DNA of 64,000 nt from Burkholderia sp. NRF60-BP8 (GTDB lineage Bacteria; Pseudomonadota; Gammaproteobacteria; Burkholderiales; Burkholderiaceae), in contig NZ_CP013372.1 of assembly GCF_001522585.2 (NCBI RefSeq), forward strand, positions 372,001 to 436,000, written 5' to 3'. Of the stretch, positions 1-8,452 are shown in pieces (the first letter of the stretch is position 1; every line of letters starts with the position of its first letter). Both the position numbers and the translations under genes were made by a program. The notes beneath the pieces were generated by a model. That model saw nothing but the letters and a program-made list of their open reading frames with translations. It ran no database searches and had not been told where the DNA came from.

Positions 1-1485
1 GCGCAGCGACGCATCGACGACGGACGTCGCCGCGTCGGGACCCATCGTGCACGAGCCGCACAGGTGGTAGATCGAACCCGACTGCTCGCGGAAGTATTGC
101 AGCATCGCTTCGTCGGAATCGACTTGCGGGCCCGGCGAAATTTCCTCGACGGTCATCGATTTCAACGCCGGCGCGCGCATCAGCGCACGGATCAGCTTGC
201 TGCCCTGCACGGCTTCGTCGAGATCCTTCTGCGTGGTCAGCGCGTTGATGTGGATCCTCGCGGCATCCTCCGCGCGGTTCGACGCGATCTCGATCGTGCC
301 GCGGCTCGTCGGCCGGCACGGGTTGAACGCGATCAGGAAACCCGAATACGGCTCGGGCTTGATGCTCGCGCGCTCGCTCTTCGGGATCCGGTACGACAGC
401 GGGTTGAAGTAGAGCTGCAGGTTCGGTTCGTGCGCGTCGTCCGACCCGCGGAAGAAGCCGCCGGCCTGGTTCACGCTCATCGCGAGCGGGCCGCGCTTCG
501 TCAGCAGGTAGCGCAGCCCGATCTTCATCTTGCCGAGCAGCGTGCCCATCTCGTCGTTCAGCGTCGGCCGGTTCGCCTTGAAGTAGAAGCTCACGCACAG
601 GTGATCCTGCAGGTTGCGGCCGACGGCCGGCAGCGCATGCACGAGCGGCACGCGCCGGCGCGCGAGCAGCGCCGGATCGCCGACGCCCGACAGTTGCAGC
701 AGCTTCGGCGTATCGACCGCGCCGGCGGCGAGAATCACCTCGCGTGCGGCGACGAGTGTTTCGTCGCCGTGCGCGCCGGCGACGACCACGCCGGTCGCAC
801 GCGTGCCGTCGAACGTCACGCGCCGCACGAGCACGCCGGCACGCAGCGTGAGGTTCGCACGACCCAGCGCGGGCCGCAGGTACGCGAAGCTGCTCGAACA
901 GCGTTCGCCGTGCTTCGTGTTCAGGTCGTAGATGCCCGCGCCTTCGAACTGCGCGCCGTTGAAATCGTCGGTGCGCGGCAGGTTCAGTTGCCCGCAGCCC
1001 TTCAGGAACTCGTGGACGATCGGATGCACGTCGGCCTTCATCGACGTGACGTGGATCGGCCCGGTCGCGCCGTGATGCTGCGGATCGGTCGTGCCGGCCG
1101 CGTGGGTTTCGAGCTTGCGGAAGTACGGCAGCACGTCGTCGTACGCCCAGCCCGGATTGCCGGCCTTCGCCCAGTCGTCGTAGTCGCTGCGCTGGCCGCG
1201 CACGTAGACCATCGCGTTGATCGAGCCCGATCCGCCGACCACCTTGCCGCGCGGGCAGTACAGCTTGCGGTCGGCGAGCTGCGCTTCGGGCTCGCTGTAG
1301 TACATCCAGTTGTAGCGGCGGTTGTAGTAGGTCTTCGTGAAGCCGACCGGTACCTTGAACCAGAACGACGCGTCGCGCTTGCCCGCTTCGAGCAGCAGCA
1401 CCGAGTGCCGGCCCGATTCGCTCAGGCGATTCGCGAGGATGCAGCCGGCCGAGCCCGCGCCGACGATGATGTAGTCGTAGGTCAT
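1..1485 (-). CDS. GMC-family FAD-dependent oxidoreductase (choline dehydrogenase-like), C-terminus cut by window edge
   Basis: The protein starts MTYDYIIVGAGSAGC, the FAD dinucleotide-binding fold, and carries the GMC signature around residues 80-95 (VVGGSGSINAMVYVRG). Near the left edge is YHLCGSCTMG, which matches the region of the first catalytic histidine of choline/alcohol dehydrogenases of this family. 495 codons are visible; family members run to about 530-560, so roughly the last 50 residues lie outside. The start is fixed by GAGGAA a few bases upstream. It begins 16 bp after the enolase-superfamily gene and is the last visible gene of a four-gene leftward operon. The substrate is an alcohol or polyol; which one cannot be read from the sequence. 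Confidence 0.9.
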   Translation of the reverse strand, partial: MTYDYIIVGAGSAGCILANRLSESGRHSVLLLEAGKRDASFWFKVPVGFTKTYYNRRYNWMYYSEPEAQLADRKLYCPRGKVVGGSGSINAMVYVRGQRSDYDDWAKAGNPGWAYDDVLPYFRKLETHAAGTTDPQHHGATGPIHVTSMKADVHPIVHEFLKGCGQLNLPRTDDFNGAQFEGAGIYDLNTKHGERCSSSFAYLRPALGRANLTLRAGVLVRRVTFDGTRATGVVVAGAHGDETLVAAREVILAAGAVDTPKLLQLSGVGDPALLARRRVPLVHALPAVGRNLQDHLCVSFYFKANRPTLNDEMGTLLGKMKIGLRYLLTKRGPLAMSVNQAGGFFRGSDDAHEPNLQLYFNPLSYRIPKSERASIKPEPYSGFLIAFNPCRPTSRGTIEIASNRAEDAARIHINALTTQKDLDEAVQGSKLIRALMRAPALKSMTVEEISPGPQVDSDEAMLQYFREQSGSIYHLCGSCTMGPDAATSVVDASLR

Positions 1486-1501
1486 GTCGCTTCCTCTGCG
1501 C

Positions 1502-2719
1502 TCAGCCCTTCGCCGGGGCGAGGTCCTTCACGTCGGCGGGCTTCTCCGCCATCTGCAGGTGCAGTCGCTCGCCCGTGTACGGCGTGTGGCGCTTCACGAC
1601 GTCCATGTTCAGTTCGATGCCGAGGCCCGGCTCGTTCGACGGAACGATGTAGCCGTCTTCCCAGCGGATCGGCGTCTTCACGACTTCCGAATGGAAACCG
1701 CCCCACGTCATGATGCTTTCCTGGATCAGGAAGTTCGGCGTGCAGGTCGCGAGCTGGATGCTGGCGGCAGCGCCCACCGGCCCGTTGTACAGGTGCGGCG
1801 CGATCTGCGCGTAGTGCACTTCCGCGAGCGTCGCGATCTTCTTCGCTTCGAGCAGGCCGCCCACGCGCGCGACGTTCAGTTGCAGGATCGATGCGCCGCC
1901 CGCCTGCAGCAGCTTGTGGAATTCGTACTTGGTCGTCAGGCGCTCGCCGGTCGCGATCGGAATCGACGTGTGCTTCGCGACTTCGGCGATCGCTTCTTCC
2001 TGCCCGGGCGGCACCGGCTCCTCGAACCACAGCGGGTCGTACTTTTCGAGCCGCTTCGCGAGCCGGATCGCCGACGACGGCACCATCTGCCCGTGCGTGC
2101 CGAACAACAGGTCGGCCTTGCTGCCGACGGCTTCGCGTACGCGGCGGCAGAACAGTTCGCAGCGGTCGAGGACTTCGAGCGACAACTGGTGGCCGGAATA
2201 GGCGGTGTACGGGCCGGCCGGATCGAACTTGACGGCCGTGAAGCCGAGCTTCACGTTCTCGGCGGCGCATTCGGCGGCCAGGTCGGGATCGTCGTAGTCG
2301 TATTCGCCGCGCGCGTTCTTCGGATACAGATACGTGTACGAGCGCAGCCGCTCGTGGATCCTGCCGCCGAGCAGTTCGTACACGGGCTTGCCGGCCGCCT
2401 TGCCGACGATGTCCCAGCACGCCATTTCGAGGCCGCTGACCACGCCCATCATCGTCAGGTCCGGCCGCTGCGTGAAGCCGCTCGAATACGCCTGGCGGAA
2501 CAGCCGCTCGACGTGGTGCGGGTCGTGATTCAGCAGGTAGCGGTCGAACACGTCGTCGATGATCGGGCCCATCGCCTTCGGGTGGAACGTCGCCGAATAG
2601 ATCTCGCCGACGCCTTCGATGCCGTCGTCGGTCTTCAGTTTGACGAAGATCCAGTACATCCCGCCGATGTGCGGCGGCGGCACGGCGACGATATGGGTTT
2701 CGAGCGAAACGATCTTCAT
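1502..2719 (-). CDS. Mandelate racemase/muconate lactonizing enzyme family protein (enolase superfamily, probable sugar-acid dehydratase)
   Basis: This 405-residue protein has the N-terminal capping domain (about 1-125) and the barrel of the enolase superfamily. Visible acid motifs are WFEEPVPP and TGERLTT (second and third metal-ligand glutamates) and APHLYNGP with the barrel-end histidine. At the position where mandelate racemase-like enzymes usually show a metal-ligand aspartate the sequence reads LLFGTHGQM, so the first ligand looks atypical by eye. The ATG overlaps the stop of the upstream MFS gene (ATGA), implying translational coupling. Neighbouring AldA-like dehydrogenase, carrier and GMC enzyme suggest breakdown of a sugar acid or similar hydroxy acid. 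The exact substrate is not assignable. Confidence 0.85.
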   Translation of the reverse strand: MKIVSLETHIVAVPPPHIGGMYWIFVKLKTDDGIEGVGEIYSATFHPKAMGPIIDDVFDRYLLNHDPHHVERLFRQAYSSGFTQRPDLTMMGVVSGLEMACWDIVGKAAGKPVYELLGGRIHERLRSYTYLYPKNARGEYDYDDPDLAAECAAENVKLGFTAVKFDPAGPYTAYSGHQLSLEVLDRCELFCRRVREAVGSKADLLFGTHGQMVPSSAIRLAKRLEKYDPLWFEEPVPPGQEEAIAEVAKHTSIPIATGERLTTKYEFHKLLQAGGASILQLNVARVGGLLEAKKIATLAEVHYAQIAPHLYNGPVGAAASIQLATCTPNFLIQESIMTWGGFHSEVVKTPIRWEDGYIVPSNEPGLGIELNMDVVKRHTPYTGERLHLQMAEKPADVKDLAPAKG

Positions 2720-4038
2720 GCGGACTCCTGGATACGGTTGAGGCGGGTTTTGAGGAACGCGGCGGCGCCCGCTCCGCAGAGCGCCACGGCCGCGATATAG
2801 CCGAAATAGAGCTGGTAGCCGTGCGCGCCCGGCCAGGTCTGCGTCACGTAGCCGTTGATCAGCGGCACGAACACGTCGGGCGAATAGCCGAGCACCGAGA
2901 TCAGGCCGATCGCGAGGCCCGCGCAGTGCGTCGGCACCTTGCAGTCGTCGAGCAGCGACCAGTACAGGCCGCGGATTGCGTAAGTGAGGATGCCGATGAA
3001 CAGCACGAGCACGACGAGCATCGCCTGCGGGCTGTGCGCGGGCGCCGCGATCAGGCCGACCAGCGACAGCGCGGCGAGCACGAGCGCCCAGAACAGCACG
3101 GACACTTTCGACACGCGGTCGCCGAGGAAGCCGCCGCCGATGCCGCCGACGGGGCGCATCCACAGCTTGAGCGTCGTGATGAAGCCGGCCGCCGTCGCGC
3201 TGAGCCCGAAATTGCCTTCGTGCAGGTACGCCGAGAAGCTGTAGGTCGCCCAGAACACCTGGTAGCCGCAGAACACGATCGCGGCGACGAGCCACAGTTC
3301 GGGAATCGCCGCGAGCGTTTTCAGGTCGCTCAGGACGTTGCCCCTGGCGCGCTTGATGGCGGCCGCACGGTCGTCGGTGCGCGCCGGATCCTTCACCAGC
3401 GCGAGCACCACGCCGAGCCCGATGCAGCAGAACGCGTACAGATGCACCACGAGCTTGAAGCCGGCCGCATCGGTACCGCCGTGCGTGTGCGTCACGTAGG
3501 CGAACAGCGTGATCGCGATCGTCGCGAGCAGCGCCTCGACGAGCCCGCGGCCGCCGTCGAGCAACCCGAAGAAGCGGCCCTGTTCGTCGCGGCCCGCGAT
3601 CATGTTCACGCGCTTGATCACGGCCGCCCAGAACGTGAGGCCGGTCGTCAGCCCCCAGCCGGCGAAGATCGCCACGAGCGTATTGAACGACGGCCCGGTC
3701 GCGTAGATCAGCCCGAGCGCGCCCGTCGCGAGCAGCGAGAAGCAGATCAGCCAGCGCGGCGACAGGCGGTCGGCGAGCCAGCCGCTCGGCAGGTAGCTGA
3801 CGAGAAAGATCGTGCCGAGCGACGAGTACAGGTAGCCGAGCTGCACGTCGTCGATCCGGAAGAACTGCAGCATCGTCGGCTGGTACACCTGCCGCAGATA
3901 CAGCATCGGATAGATCGCGCCCGCGGCAATCACGAGCAGCAGCAGTTGCAGGTAGCGTTGCGAGCGCGAATGCGGCGACGCGTGGGCGTCGTCGTGCAAC
4001 GCGAGCGACGCGGCGGGCGTCGACGGTTGGGTCGGCAT
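2716..4038 (-). CDS. MFS transporter, probable sugar-acid/organic-acid symporter
   Basis: A 440-residue hydrophobic protein with about twelve membrane segments in two halves, a pattern typical of the major facilitator superfamily. An in-frame ATG exists 15 bp further upstream, but the GGAGGAAG ribosome site lies between the two ATGs and serves the inner one (MPTQPSTP), so the inner start is used. The stop overlaps the start of the enolase-superfamily gene. It follows the aldehyde dehydrogenase by about 108 bp. By context it imports the substrate of this operon; the direction and substrate are inference. Confidence 0.88.
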   Translation of the reverse strand: MPTQPSTPAASLALHDDAHASPHSRSQRYLQLLLLVIAAGAIYPMLYLRQVYQPTMLQFFRIDDVQLGYLYSSLGTIFLVSYLPSGWLADRLSPRWLICFSLLATGALGLIYATGPSFNTLVAIFAGWGLTTGLTFWAAVIKRVNMIAGRDEQGRFFGLLDGGRGLVEALLATIAITLFAYVTHTHGGTDAAGFKLVVHLYAFCCIGLGVVLALVKDPARTDDRAAAIKRARGNVLSDLKTLAAIPELWLVAAIVFCGYQVFWATYSFSAYLHEGNFGLSATAAGFITTLKLWMRPVGGIGGGFLGDRVSKVSVLFWALVLAALSLVGLIAAPAHSPQAMLVVLVLFIGILTYAIRGLYWSLLDDCKVPTHCAGLAIGLISVLGYSPDVFVPLINGYVTQTWPGAHGYQLYFGYIAAVALCGAGAAAFLKTRLNRIQESA

Positions 4039-4146
4039 GATGTCTTCCTCCATCAGACTTCCGTGGCTCGGAGGTCCGCAGATTTGTTTTGTGTCGGATC
4101 GGATCGGGGGGGCGCGCGCCGGCGACGGTGCGCCGGCGCGGCGGCG

Positions 4147-5571
4147 TCAATACTTCATGACGACGAGGCGCGTTTGCGTGAATTCGAGCATGCCGTGCTT
4201 GCCGTCGTCGCCGCCGAGGCCCGAGCGCTTCCAGCCGGCGTGGAAGCCCTGATACGGATCGGCCGGCGTGCGGTTCACGTACAGCTCGCCCGCCTCGATT
4301 GCGTTCGCGACGGTCATCGCGGTGCGGTAGCGCTCGGTGTAGAGCACCGACGACAGGCCGAACTGGTGATCGTTCGCGAAGCCGATGGCCTCGTCGAGCG
4401 TCGTGTAGCGCAGCACCGGCATGACCGGGCCGAAGGTTTCCTCCTGCACGATCTCCATGTCCTGGCGGCAGTTCGTCAGCAGCGTGGCCGGGTAGAAGAA
4501 ACCGGGGCCGTCGGGGATCGTGCCGCCGGTTTCGAGCGTCGCACCCGCCGCGACCGCGCGTTCGACCATTCCGTGGATGTGCGCGCGCGCGGCGGCACTG
4601 ACGAGCGGGCCCATTCGCGTGGCGTCTTGCGCGCGGTCGCCGCTGCGCACGGCGGCCATCTTGTCCTTCAGCAACGCGACGAAGCGGTCGTGCACGCTGT
4701 CGTGCACGTACACGCGTTCGATCGCCGTGCACAGCTGGCCGCAATGCGTCGTCTTCGATGCGACGAGCGCGGCGGCCGCGCGTTCGAGATCGGCGTCGGG
4801 CTCGATGATCGCGGGCGTCTTGCCGCCGAGCTCGAGCGACGGCTTCGCGATGTTCGCCTTGCAGTAGTCGAGCACCTTGCGGCCCGCGTTCACGCTGCCG
4901 GTCAGCGTGATCATCCCGACCGCCGGATGCGTGCACAGCGCTTCGGCCGTCGCATGGTCCATCGTCAGGATGTTGACGACGCCCGGCGGGAAGCCGGCCT
5001 CGTCGACGGCCTTCGCGATCTCGAACGCCGACACCGGCGTGTGATTGCTCGGCCGCACGACCACGGTGTTGCCGGCGATCAGCGCGGGCGCGACCTTGCG
5101 CAGCAGCGTGTACACGGGATAGTTGAACGGGATCAGGCACGCGACGACGCCGATCGGTTCGCGCTGCAGGAACAGGTTCTCGTCGGGCGTATCGCTCGGA
5201 ATGATCTCGCCCTCGATCCGGCGCGCCCACTCGGCGTGGTAACGCGTGATCTGCCCGGCGTAGACGGCTTCGTTCGATGCGTCCTCGACGCTCTTGCCGG
5301 ATTCCTGCGCGAGCGCCGCGCCGATCTGGGGCGCGCGCGCGGTCAGCGCGTCGGCGAAGCGGTGCAGGTATGCGGCGCGCTCGGCGCTCGGCAGCGTGCG
5401 CCACGCCTTTTGCGCGGCGGCGGCAGCGTCGACGGCGGCGAGCGCGTCGGCCGGCGTCGCGGCCGGCACGCGCGCGAACGGCGCTTCGGTGGCGGGGTTG
5501 CTGACGACGATGAACGTGTCGCTTTCCGGGGCGACGAAACGGCCGTTCACGTAGTTGCGTTCGGTGCGCAT
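4147..5571 (-). CDS. AldA-like NAD-dependent aldehyde dehydrogenase (lactaldehyde/glycolaldehyde type)
   Basis: 474 residues, the usual length of the ALDH superfamily. The catalytic set is visible: Asn150 (PFNYP), Glu248 in LELGGK, and Cys281 in HCGQLC. The C-terminal block YQGFHAGWKRSGLGG plus DGKHG and a final QT..V closely resembles the E. coli lactaldehyde dehydrogenase AldA, rather than betaine or succinate-semialdehyde dehydrogenases. GGAG precedes the start. It is the first gene of the leftward operon (then carrier, dehydratase-like enzyme, GMC oxidoreductase). An AldA-type enzyme next to a sugar-acid dehydratase fits a route that yields lactaldehyde or glycolaldehyde, but no aldolase is in view. 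Confidence 0.88.
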   Translation of the reverse strand: MRTERNYVNGRFVAPESDTFIVVSNPATEAPFARVPAATPADALAAVDAAAAAQKAWRTLPSAERAAYLHRFADALTARAPQIGAALAQESGKSVEDASNEAVYAGQITRYHAEWARRIEGEIIPSDTPDENLFLQREPIGVVACLIPFNYPVYTLLRKVAPALIAGNTVVVRPSNHTPVSAFEIAKAVDEAGFPPGVVNILTMDHATAEALCTHPAVGMITLTGSVNAGRKVLDYCKANIAKPSLELGGKTPAIIEPDADLERAAAALVASKTTHCGQLCTAIERVYVHDSVHDRFVALLKDKMAAVRSGDRAQDATRMGPLVSAAARAHIHGMVERAVAAGATLETGGTIPDGPGFFYPATLLTNCRQDMEIVQEETFGPVMPVLRYTTLDEAIGFANDHQFGLSSVLYTERYRTAMTVANAIEAGELYVNRTPADPYQGFHAGWKRSGLGGDDGKHGMLEFTQTRLVVMKY

Positions 5572-5858
5572 GAAGTGACTCCTCCGATGGATGCCGGCGG
5601 ATCGCTTCGGGTGGCGACACGCGCGGCACGGGACGGAGTCATTCTCTTCATGCGTTTATCGCACGACAAACGACTTATTTTTGCGTCGACCATGAGAAAA
5701 ACGCACGTTACTCGGCGAATCGGCCGGAATCGCCCGTCAGGCAAGGCGATGACGGCTGGCGGGGTGCGTGGCGCAGGTGCGGGCCTTCGGGTATTTTCCG
5801 ACTGGTCCGAGTGCGGACGGACGCGCGAGCGGGTAAGGTGTCGCCCGCGGACACGTCC

Positions 5859-5882
5859 GCATCCGCATCTGCATCTGCATCC
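5859..5882. repeat. Four tandem GCATCY hexamers
   Basis: GCATCC, GCATCT, GCATCT, GCATCC follow one another directly in the non-coding gap. Too short and too few to imply function; a possible slippage site. Confidence 0.7.
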
Positions 5883-5889
5883 GCAGGCG

Positions 5890-5916
5890 GCGGGCGGCGG
5901 GCGGACCGCCGCCCGC
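5890..5916 (-). terminator. GC-rich hairpin downstream of the LysR gene
   Basis: CGGGCGGCGG and CCGCCGCCCG form a perfect stem (11 bp with the flanking G-C) around a GCGGA loop, 15 bp after the stop codon at 5931. There is no T-run on the transcribed side, so termination strength is uncertain. Confidence 0.45.
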
Positions 5917-5930
5917 GGGCCGGGCAGATC

Positions 5931-6869
5931 TCAGGCCAACGGCACTTGCGGCAGCGGCGACGACGGTTCGAGGTGGCGCTTCGCGAGCCACACTTCCTGC
6001 TGCAGCCAGTCGCGGAACTGCACGATGTGCGGCAGGTTCGTCTGCTCGGGTCGCGTGACGAACCAGTACGACTGGTGGCCGTCGACGTGCACGTTGAGCA
6101 CCTGCATCAACTGCCCGGTCGCGAGTTCGCGCGCGACCATGTGACGGTCGGCGATGGTGATCCCGAGGCCGTCGATCGCCGCGCGGATCGCATGGTCGAG
6201 CAGGTCGAATTCGTAGCCGCCGCGCGTGTCGACGTCGGCGATGCCGGCGGCCTTCAGCCAGTGCTGCCAGGTCAGGTAGCGCTGGTCGTCGGTCGCGAGC
6301 ACGTGCAGCAGCGTGAAGCGGTTCAGGTCGATCGGCGCGCCGTCCTGCCGCAGCCGCGCATACAGCGCGGGCGCACAGACGGCGATATGCTGCTCCTGCA
6401 TCAGCAGCGCGTTGTCGAAGCCGTCCCATTCGCCGTCGCCGAACCGGATCGCGCAGTCGAGCACGCGGGATTCGCCGAGGCTGTCGTGGATGCGCGTCGT
6501 GAGGCTGAGCTCGAACTCGGGATGCGCGTCGCGCAGCCGGCCGAGGCGCGGCATCAGCCAGCGCGCGGCGAAGGTGGGCGGCACGTTCGCGCGCAGACGG
6601 TTCAGGTGGGTTTTTTCCTGCAGGCCGCGCACCGTCAACTCGATCTTGTCGAACGATTGCTGCAGCGCGCGCAGCAGCACGCGGCCGGCCGCCGTCAGTT
6701 CGAGCTGGTGATGGCGGCGCTCGAGCAGGGTTTCGCCGAGTTGGCCTTCGAGCTGGCGGACCTGCCGGCTCACCGCGCTCTGCGTCACGTTGAGCAGTTC
6801 GGCCGCGCGCGTGAAGCTGCCGGTGCGGCCGGCCATCTCGAAGGCTTTCAGCGCATTCAGCGCCGGCAT
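5931..6869 (-). CDS. LysR-family transcriptional regulator (GcvA-like)
   Basis: 312 residues. The N-terminal winged helix-turn-helix is clear (RTGSFTRAAELLNVTQSAVS, about residues 13-32), followed by the effector-binding domain. The order PALNALKAFE and the downstream PPTFAARWLMPRL block resemble the GcvA subgroup. The start MPALNALK is chosen because the domain begins there; a GTG 12 bp upstream is an alternative and no strong ribosome site separates them. It is divergent from another GcvA-like gene at 7090 and is transcribed toward the aldA-like operon, so it could control either. Confidence 0.88.
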   Translation of the reverse strand: MPALNALKAFEMAGRTGSFTRAAELLNVTQSAVSRQVRQLEGQLGETLLERRHHQLELTAAGRVLLRALQQSFDKIELTVRGLQEKTHLNRLRANVPPTFAARWLMPRLGRLRDAHPEFELSLTTRIHDSLGESRVLDCAIRFGDGEWDGFDNALLMQEQHIAVCAPALYARLRQDGAPIDLNRFTLLHVLATDDQRYLTWQHWLKAAGIADVDTRGGYEFDLLDHAIRAAIDGLGITIADRHMVARELATGQLMQVLNVHVDGHQSYWFVTRPEQTNLPHIVQFRDWLQQEVWLAKRHLEPSSPLPQVPLA

Positions 6870-7089
6870 CTTGCGTCTCACGGGGCAATGTCGTGTTTGG
6901 TGCGGGATGCTTATTGTAGGCGGGAGGCCGGCGCGGCGGGGCGATGAATGACGGAGTGAAAGGCGCCGGGCCTCGGGGTTTTCACGGCATGACGGCCGGC
7001 GCGCTTTTCTGCGATAAAGCTGCCCGCGGAATGGCCGGCGGCGCCGGCCGGCAACCATACGAACGATACGAACGAAGGGGACACACATC

Positions 7090-7995
7090 ATGCGACGCCT
7101 GCCATCGTTGATCGCGCTGCGATTTTTCGAGGAGACCGCGCGTCATCTGAGCTTCAATCGCGCGGCGGTGTCGCTGTGCGTGACGCAAGGCGCGGTGAGC
7201 CGGCAGATCCGGCTGCTCGAGGAAGCGCTTGGCGCCCGCCTGTTCGAGCGCGATCACAAGGGCGTGCGCCTGACCGACGCCGGCCGGCGGTTGCTGCCGT
7301 TCATCGGGCAGGCGTTCGACACGATCGAGCGCGGCGTCGGCGAAATCGCCGCGACGCGGCCGGGCGCGAAGCGGCGCCTGACGATATCGCTGCCGCCGAC
7401 GTTCGCTACGCAGTGGTTCTCGCCGCGGCTCGGCACGCTCGCGGAGGCGCTGCCCGACGTCGAGCTGTCGATCCGCACCGAGCCGGCCGACGATTGCGAT
7501 TGCCATGTCCGCTTCGGGCGTGCGGCGCGGCCGGGTATGCATTCGGAGCTGCTGATGATGGAGCGGCATGCGCTGGTCGGCGCGCCGCGCTACCGAGGCG
7601 ACACGCTCGATGCGCTGCTCGGCCGGCTGCCGTCGTTGCACGTGCTGCACGAGGGCCGGCGCCTGACGCTGTGGGCCGACTGGTGCGAGCAGGCCGGCAT
7701 CGCGCCCGAACGAATCGGCGACGGCATCGAGTTCTCGACGCTCGAACAGGCGATCCGTGCGGCGCGCAAGGGCGCGGGGCTTGCCGTGGTCGACCTCACG
7801 ATGATCGAGGAGGAGATCGCCGAAGGCAGCCTCGTGCGGCTGTCGCCGGTGCAGCCGATCGGGCCGTTCGGCTATTGGCTCGATATCGCGCCGGAGAGCG
7901 TCGCGGTCGAGCCGGTGATCGCGTTTGCCGCGTGGCTGCGGGAGCAGGCGGCGAGGAAGGGGGAGGGGACGACGTCGCCGTTGAGACGCTGCTGA
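7090..7995 (+). CDS. LysR-family transcriptional regulator (GcvA-like)
   Basis: 301 residues with an N-terminal helix-turn-helix (LSFNRAAVSLCVTQGAVSR, about residues 19-37) and a GcvA-type effector domain containing PPTFATQWFSPRLG, the same block as in its divergent neighbour at 5931-6869. AAGGGGA precedes the ATG. The 220 bp between the two genes must contain both promoters. The resemblance of the pair suggests an old duplication. The target is unknown. Confidence 0.88.
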   Translation: MRRLPSLIALRFFEETARHLSFNRAAVSLCVTQGAVSRQIRLLEEALGARLFERDHKGVRLTDAGRRLLPFIGQAFDTIERGVGEIAATRPGAKRRLTISLPPTFATQWFSPRLGTLAEALPDVELSIRTEPADDCDCHVRFGRAARPGMHSELLMMERHALVGAPRYRGDTLDALLGRLPSLHVLHEGRRLTLWADWCEQAGIAPERIGDGIEFSTLEQAIRAARKGAGLAVVDLTMIEEEIAEGSLVRLSPVQPIGPFGYWLDIAPESVAVEPVIAFAAWLREQAARKGEGTTSPLRRC

Positions 7996-8053
7996 CGGGC
8001 GGGGATGAAAGGATGGTCCCGTCTGAGCCCGACACGCGTTCGTCCCCGCTTCG

Positions 8054-8452
8054 CTATCCGTCAACGACTGTCACGGCGCCGGCTATCGGTCGCCGGGTCA
8101 TTGATCGGGATCGTGGCCGAAATGGAGGAGCGTTTCCCCGCCGTCCGACGGCCCTTGCTTCCTCTTCCGAAATGATCGGGAGCTGACTCTTCGCATGATC
8201 CATGCGTCCAACGTCGAATACCTTTCGTTGCGACCGTGATGCGGGCCCGTTGGCCGGTCGCGCGCCATATCCGGCGGCGAAATCGCGCATGATGCGCGCC
8301 AGGCCGTGTTGGAGCGCATTCGCGACGGACGTATCGATGAACTGCCTGGCTTCCGCTCGACGAATGGCGCGATGTTCGCTTGTCGAGCGGCCGCGCTTCA
8401 CCGCAGCGCGCGTCATCCGGAATCCGATGATGGAACCGTGCTTTACCGTCAT
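8054..8452 (-). CDS. Small protein of unknown function, coupled to the GNAT-like gene
   Basis: Not recognised. 132 residues, basic, no membrane segment. The first 60 residues look like a normal helical protein; the last 30 are rich in R, P and S and might be out of frame. The main support is position: its ATG overlaps the stop of the 8449-9174 gene as ATGA. Near residue 93 it contains PIISEEEARAV, which recalls small antitoxin-type helices, but the downstream part does not continue that pattern. A frameshifted remnant is possible. The patch is lower in GC than its surroundings, consistent with acquired DNA. Confidence 0.4.
   Translation of the reverse strand: MTVKHGSIIGFRMTRAAVKRGRSTSEHRAIRRAEARQFIDTSVANALQHGLARIMRDFAAGYGARPANGPASRSQRKVFDVGRMDHAKSQLPIISEEEARAVGRRGNAPPFRPRSRSMTRRPIAGAVTVVDG

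Larger units (their letters stand above)
5572..5930. other. Intergenic region upstream of the aldA-like operon
   Basis: No gene is supported here. It holds the promoter side of the leftward aldA-like operon (right of 5571), including an AT-richer stretch around 5645-5710, and the downstream side of the LysR gene ending at 5931, with a short hexamer repeat and a GC-rich hairpin. No clear sigma70 promoter was identified. Confidence 0.6.

Noticed and set aside
1502..5629. Single 1375-codon leftward frame covering three genes
   Set aside because: The only protein-like part is the enolase-superfamily enzyme at its end, with its own coupled start at 2719; the rest is out of frame with the real genes.
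5859..5882. Short hexamer repeat as a CRISPR or phase-variable tract
   Set aside because: Only four units with no spacers and not placed in a promoter or coding region.
2821..6144. 1107-codon rightward frame across the aldA-like operon
   Set aside because: It is antisense to two well-supported genes and crosses their intergenic gap; composition is that of a shadow frame.
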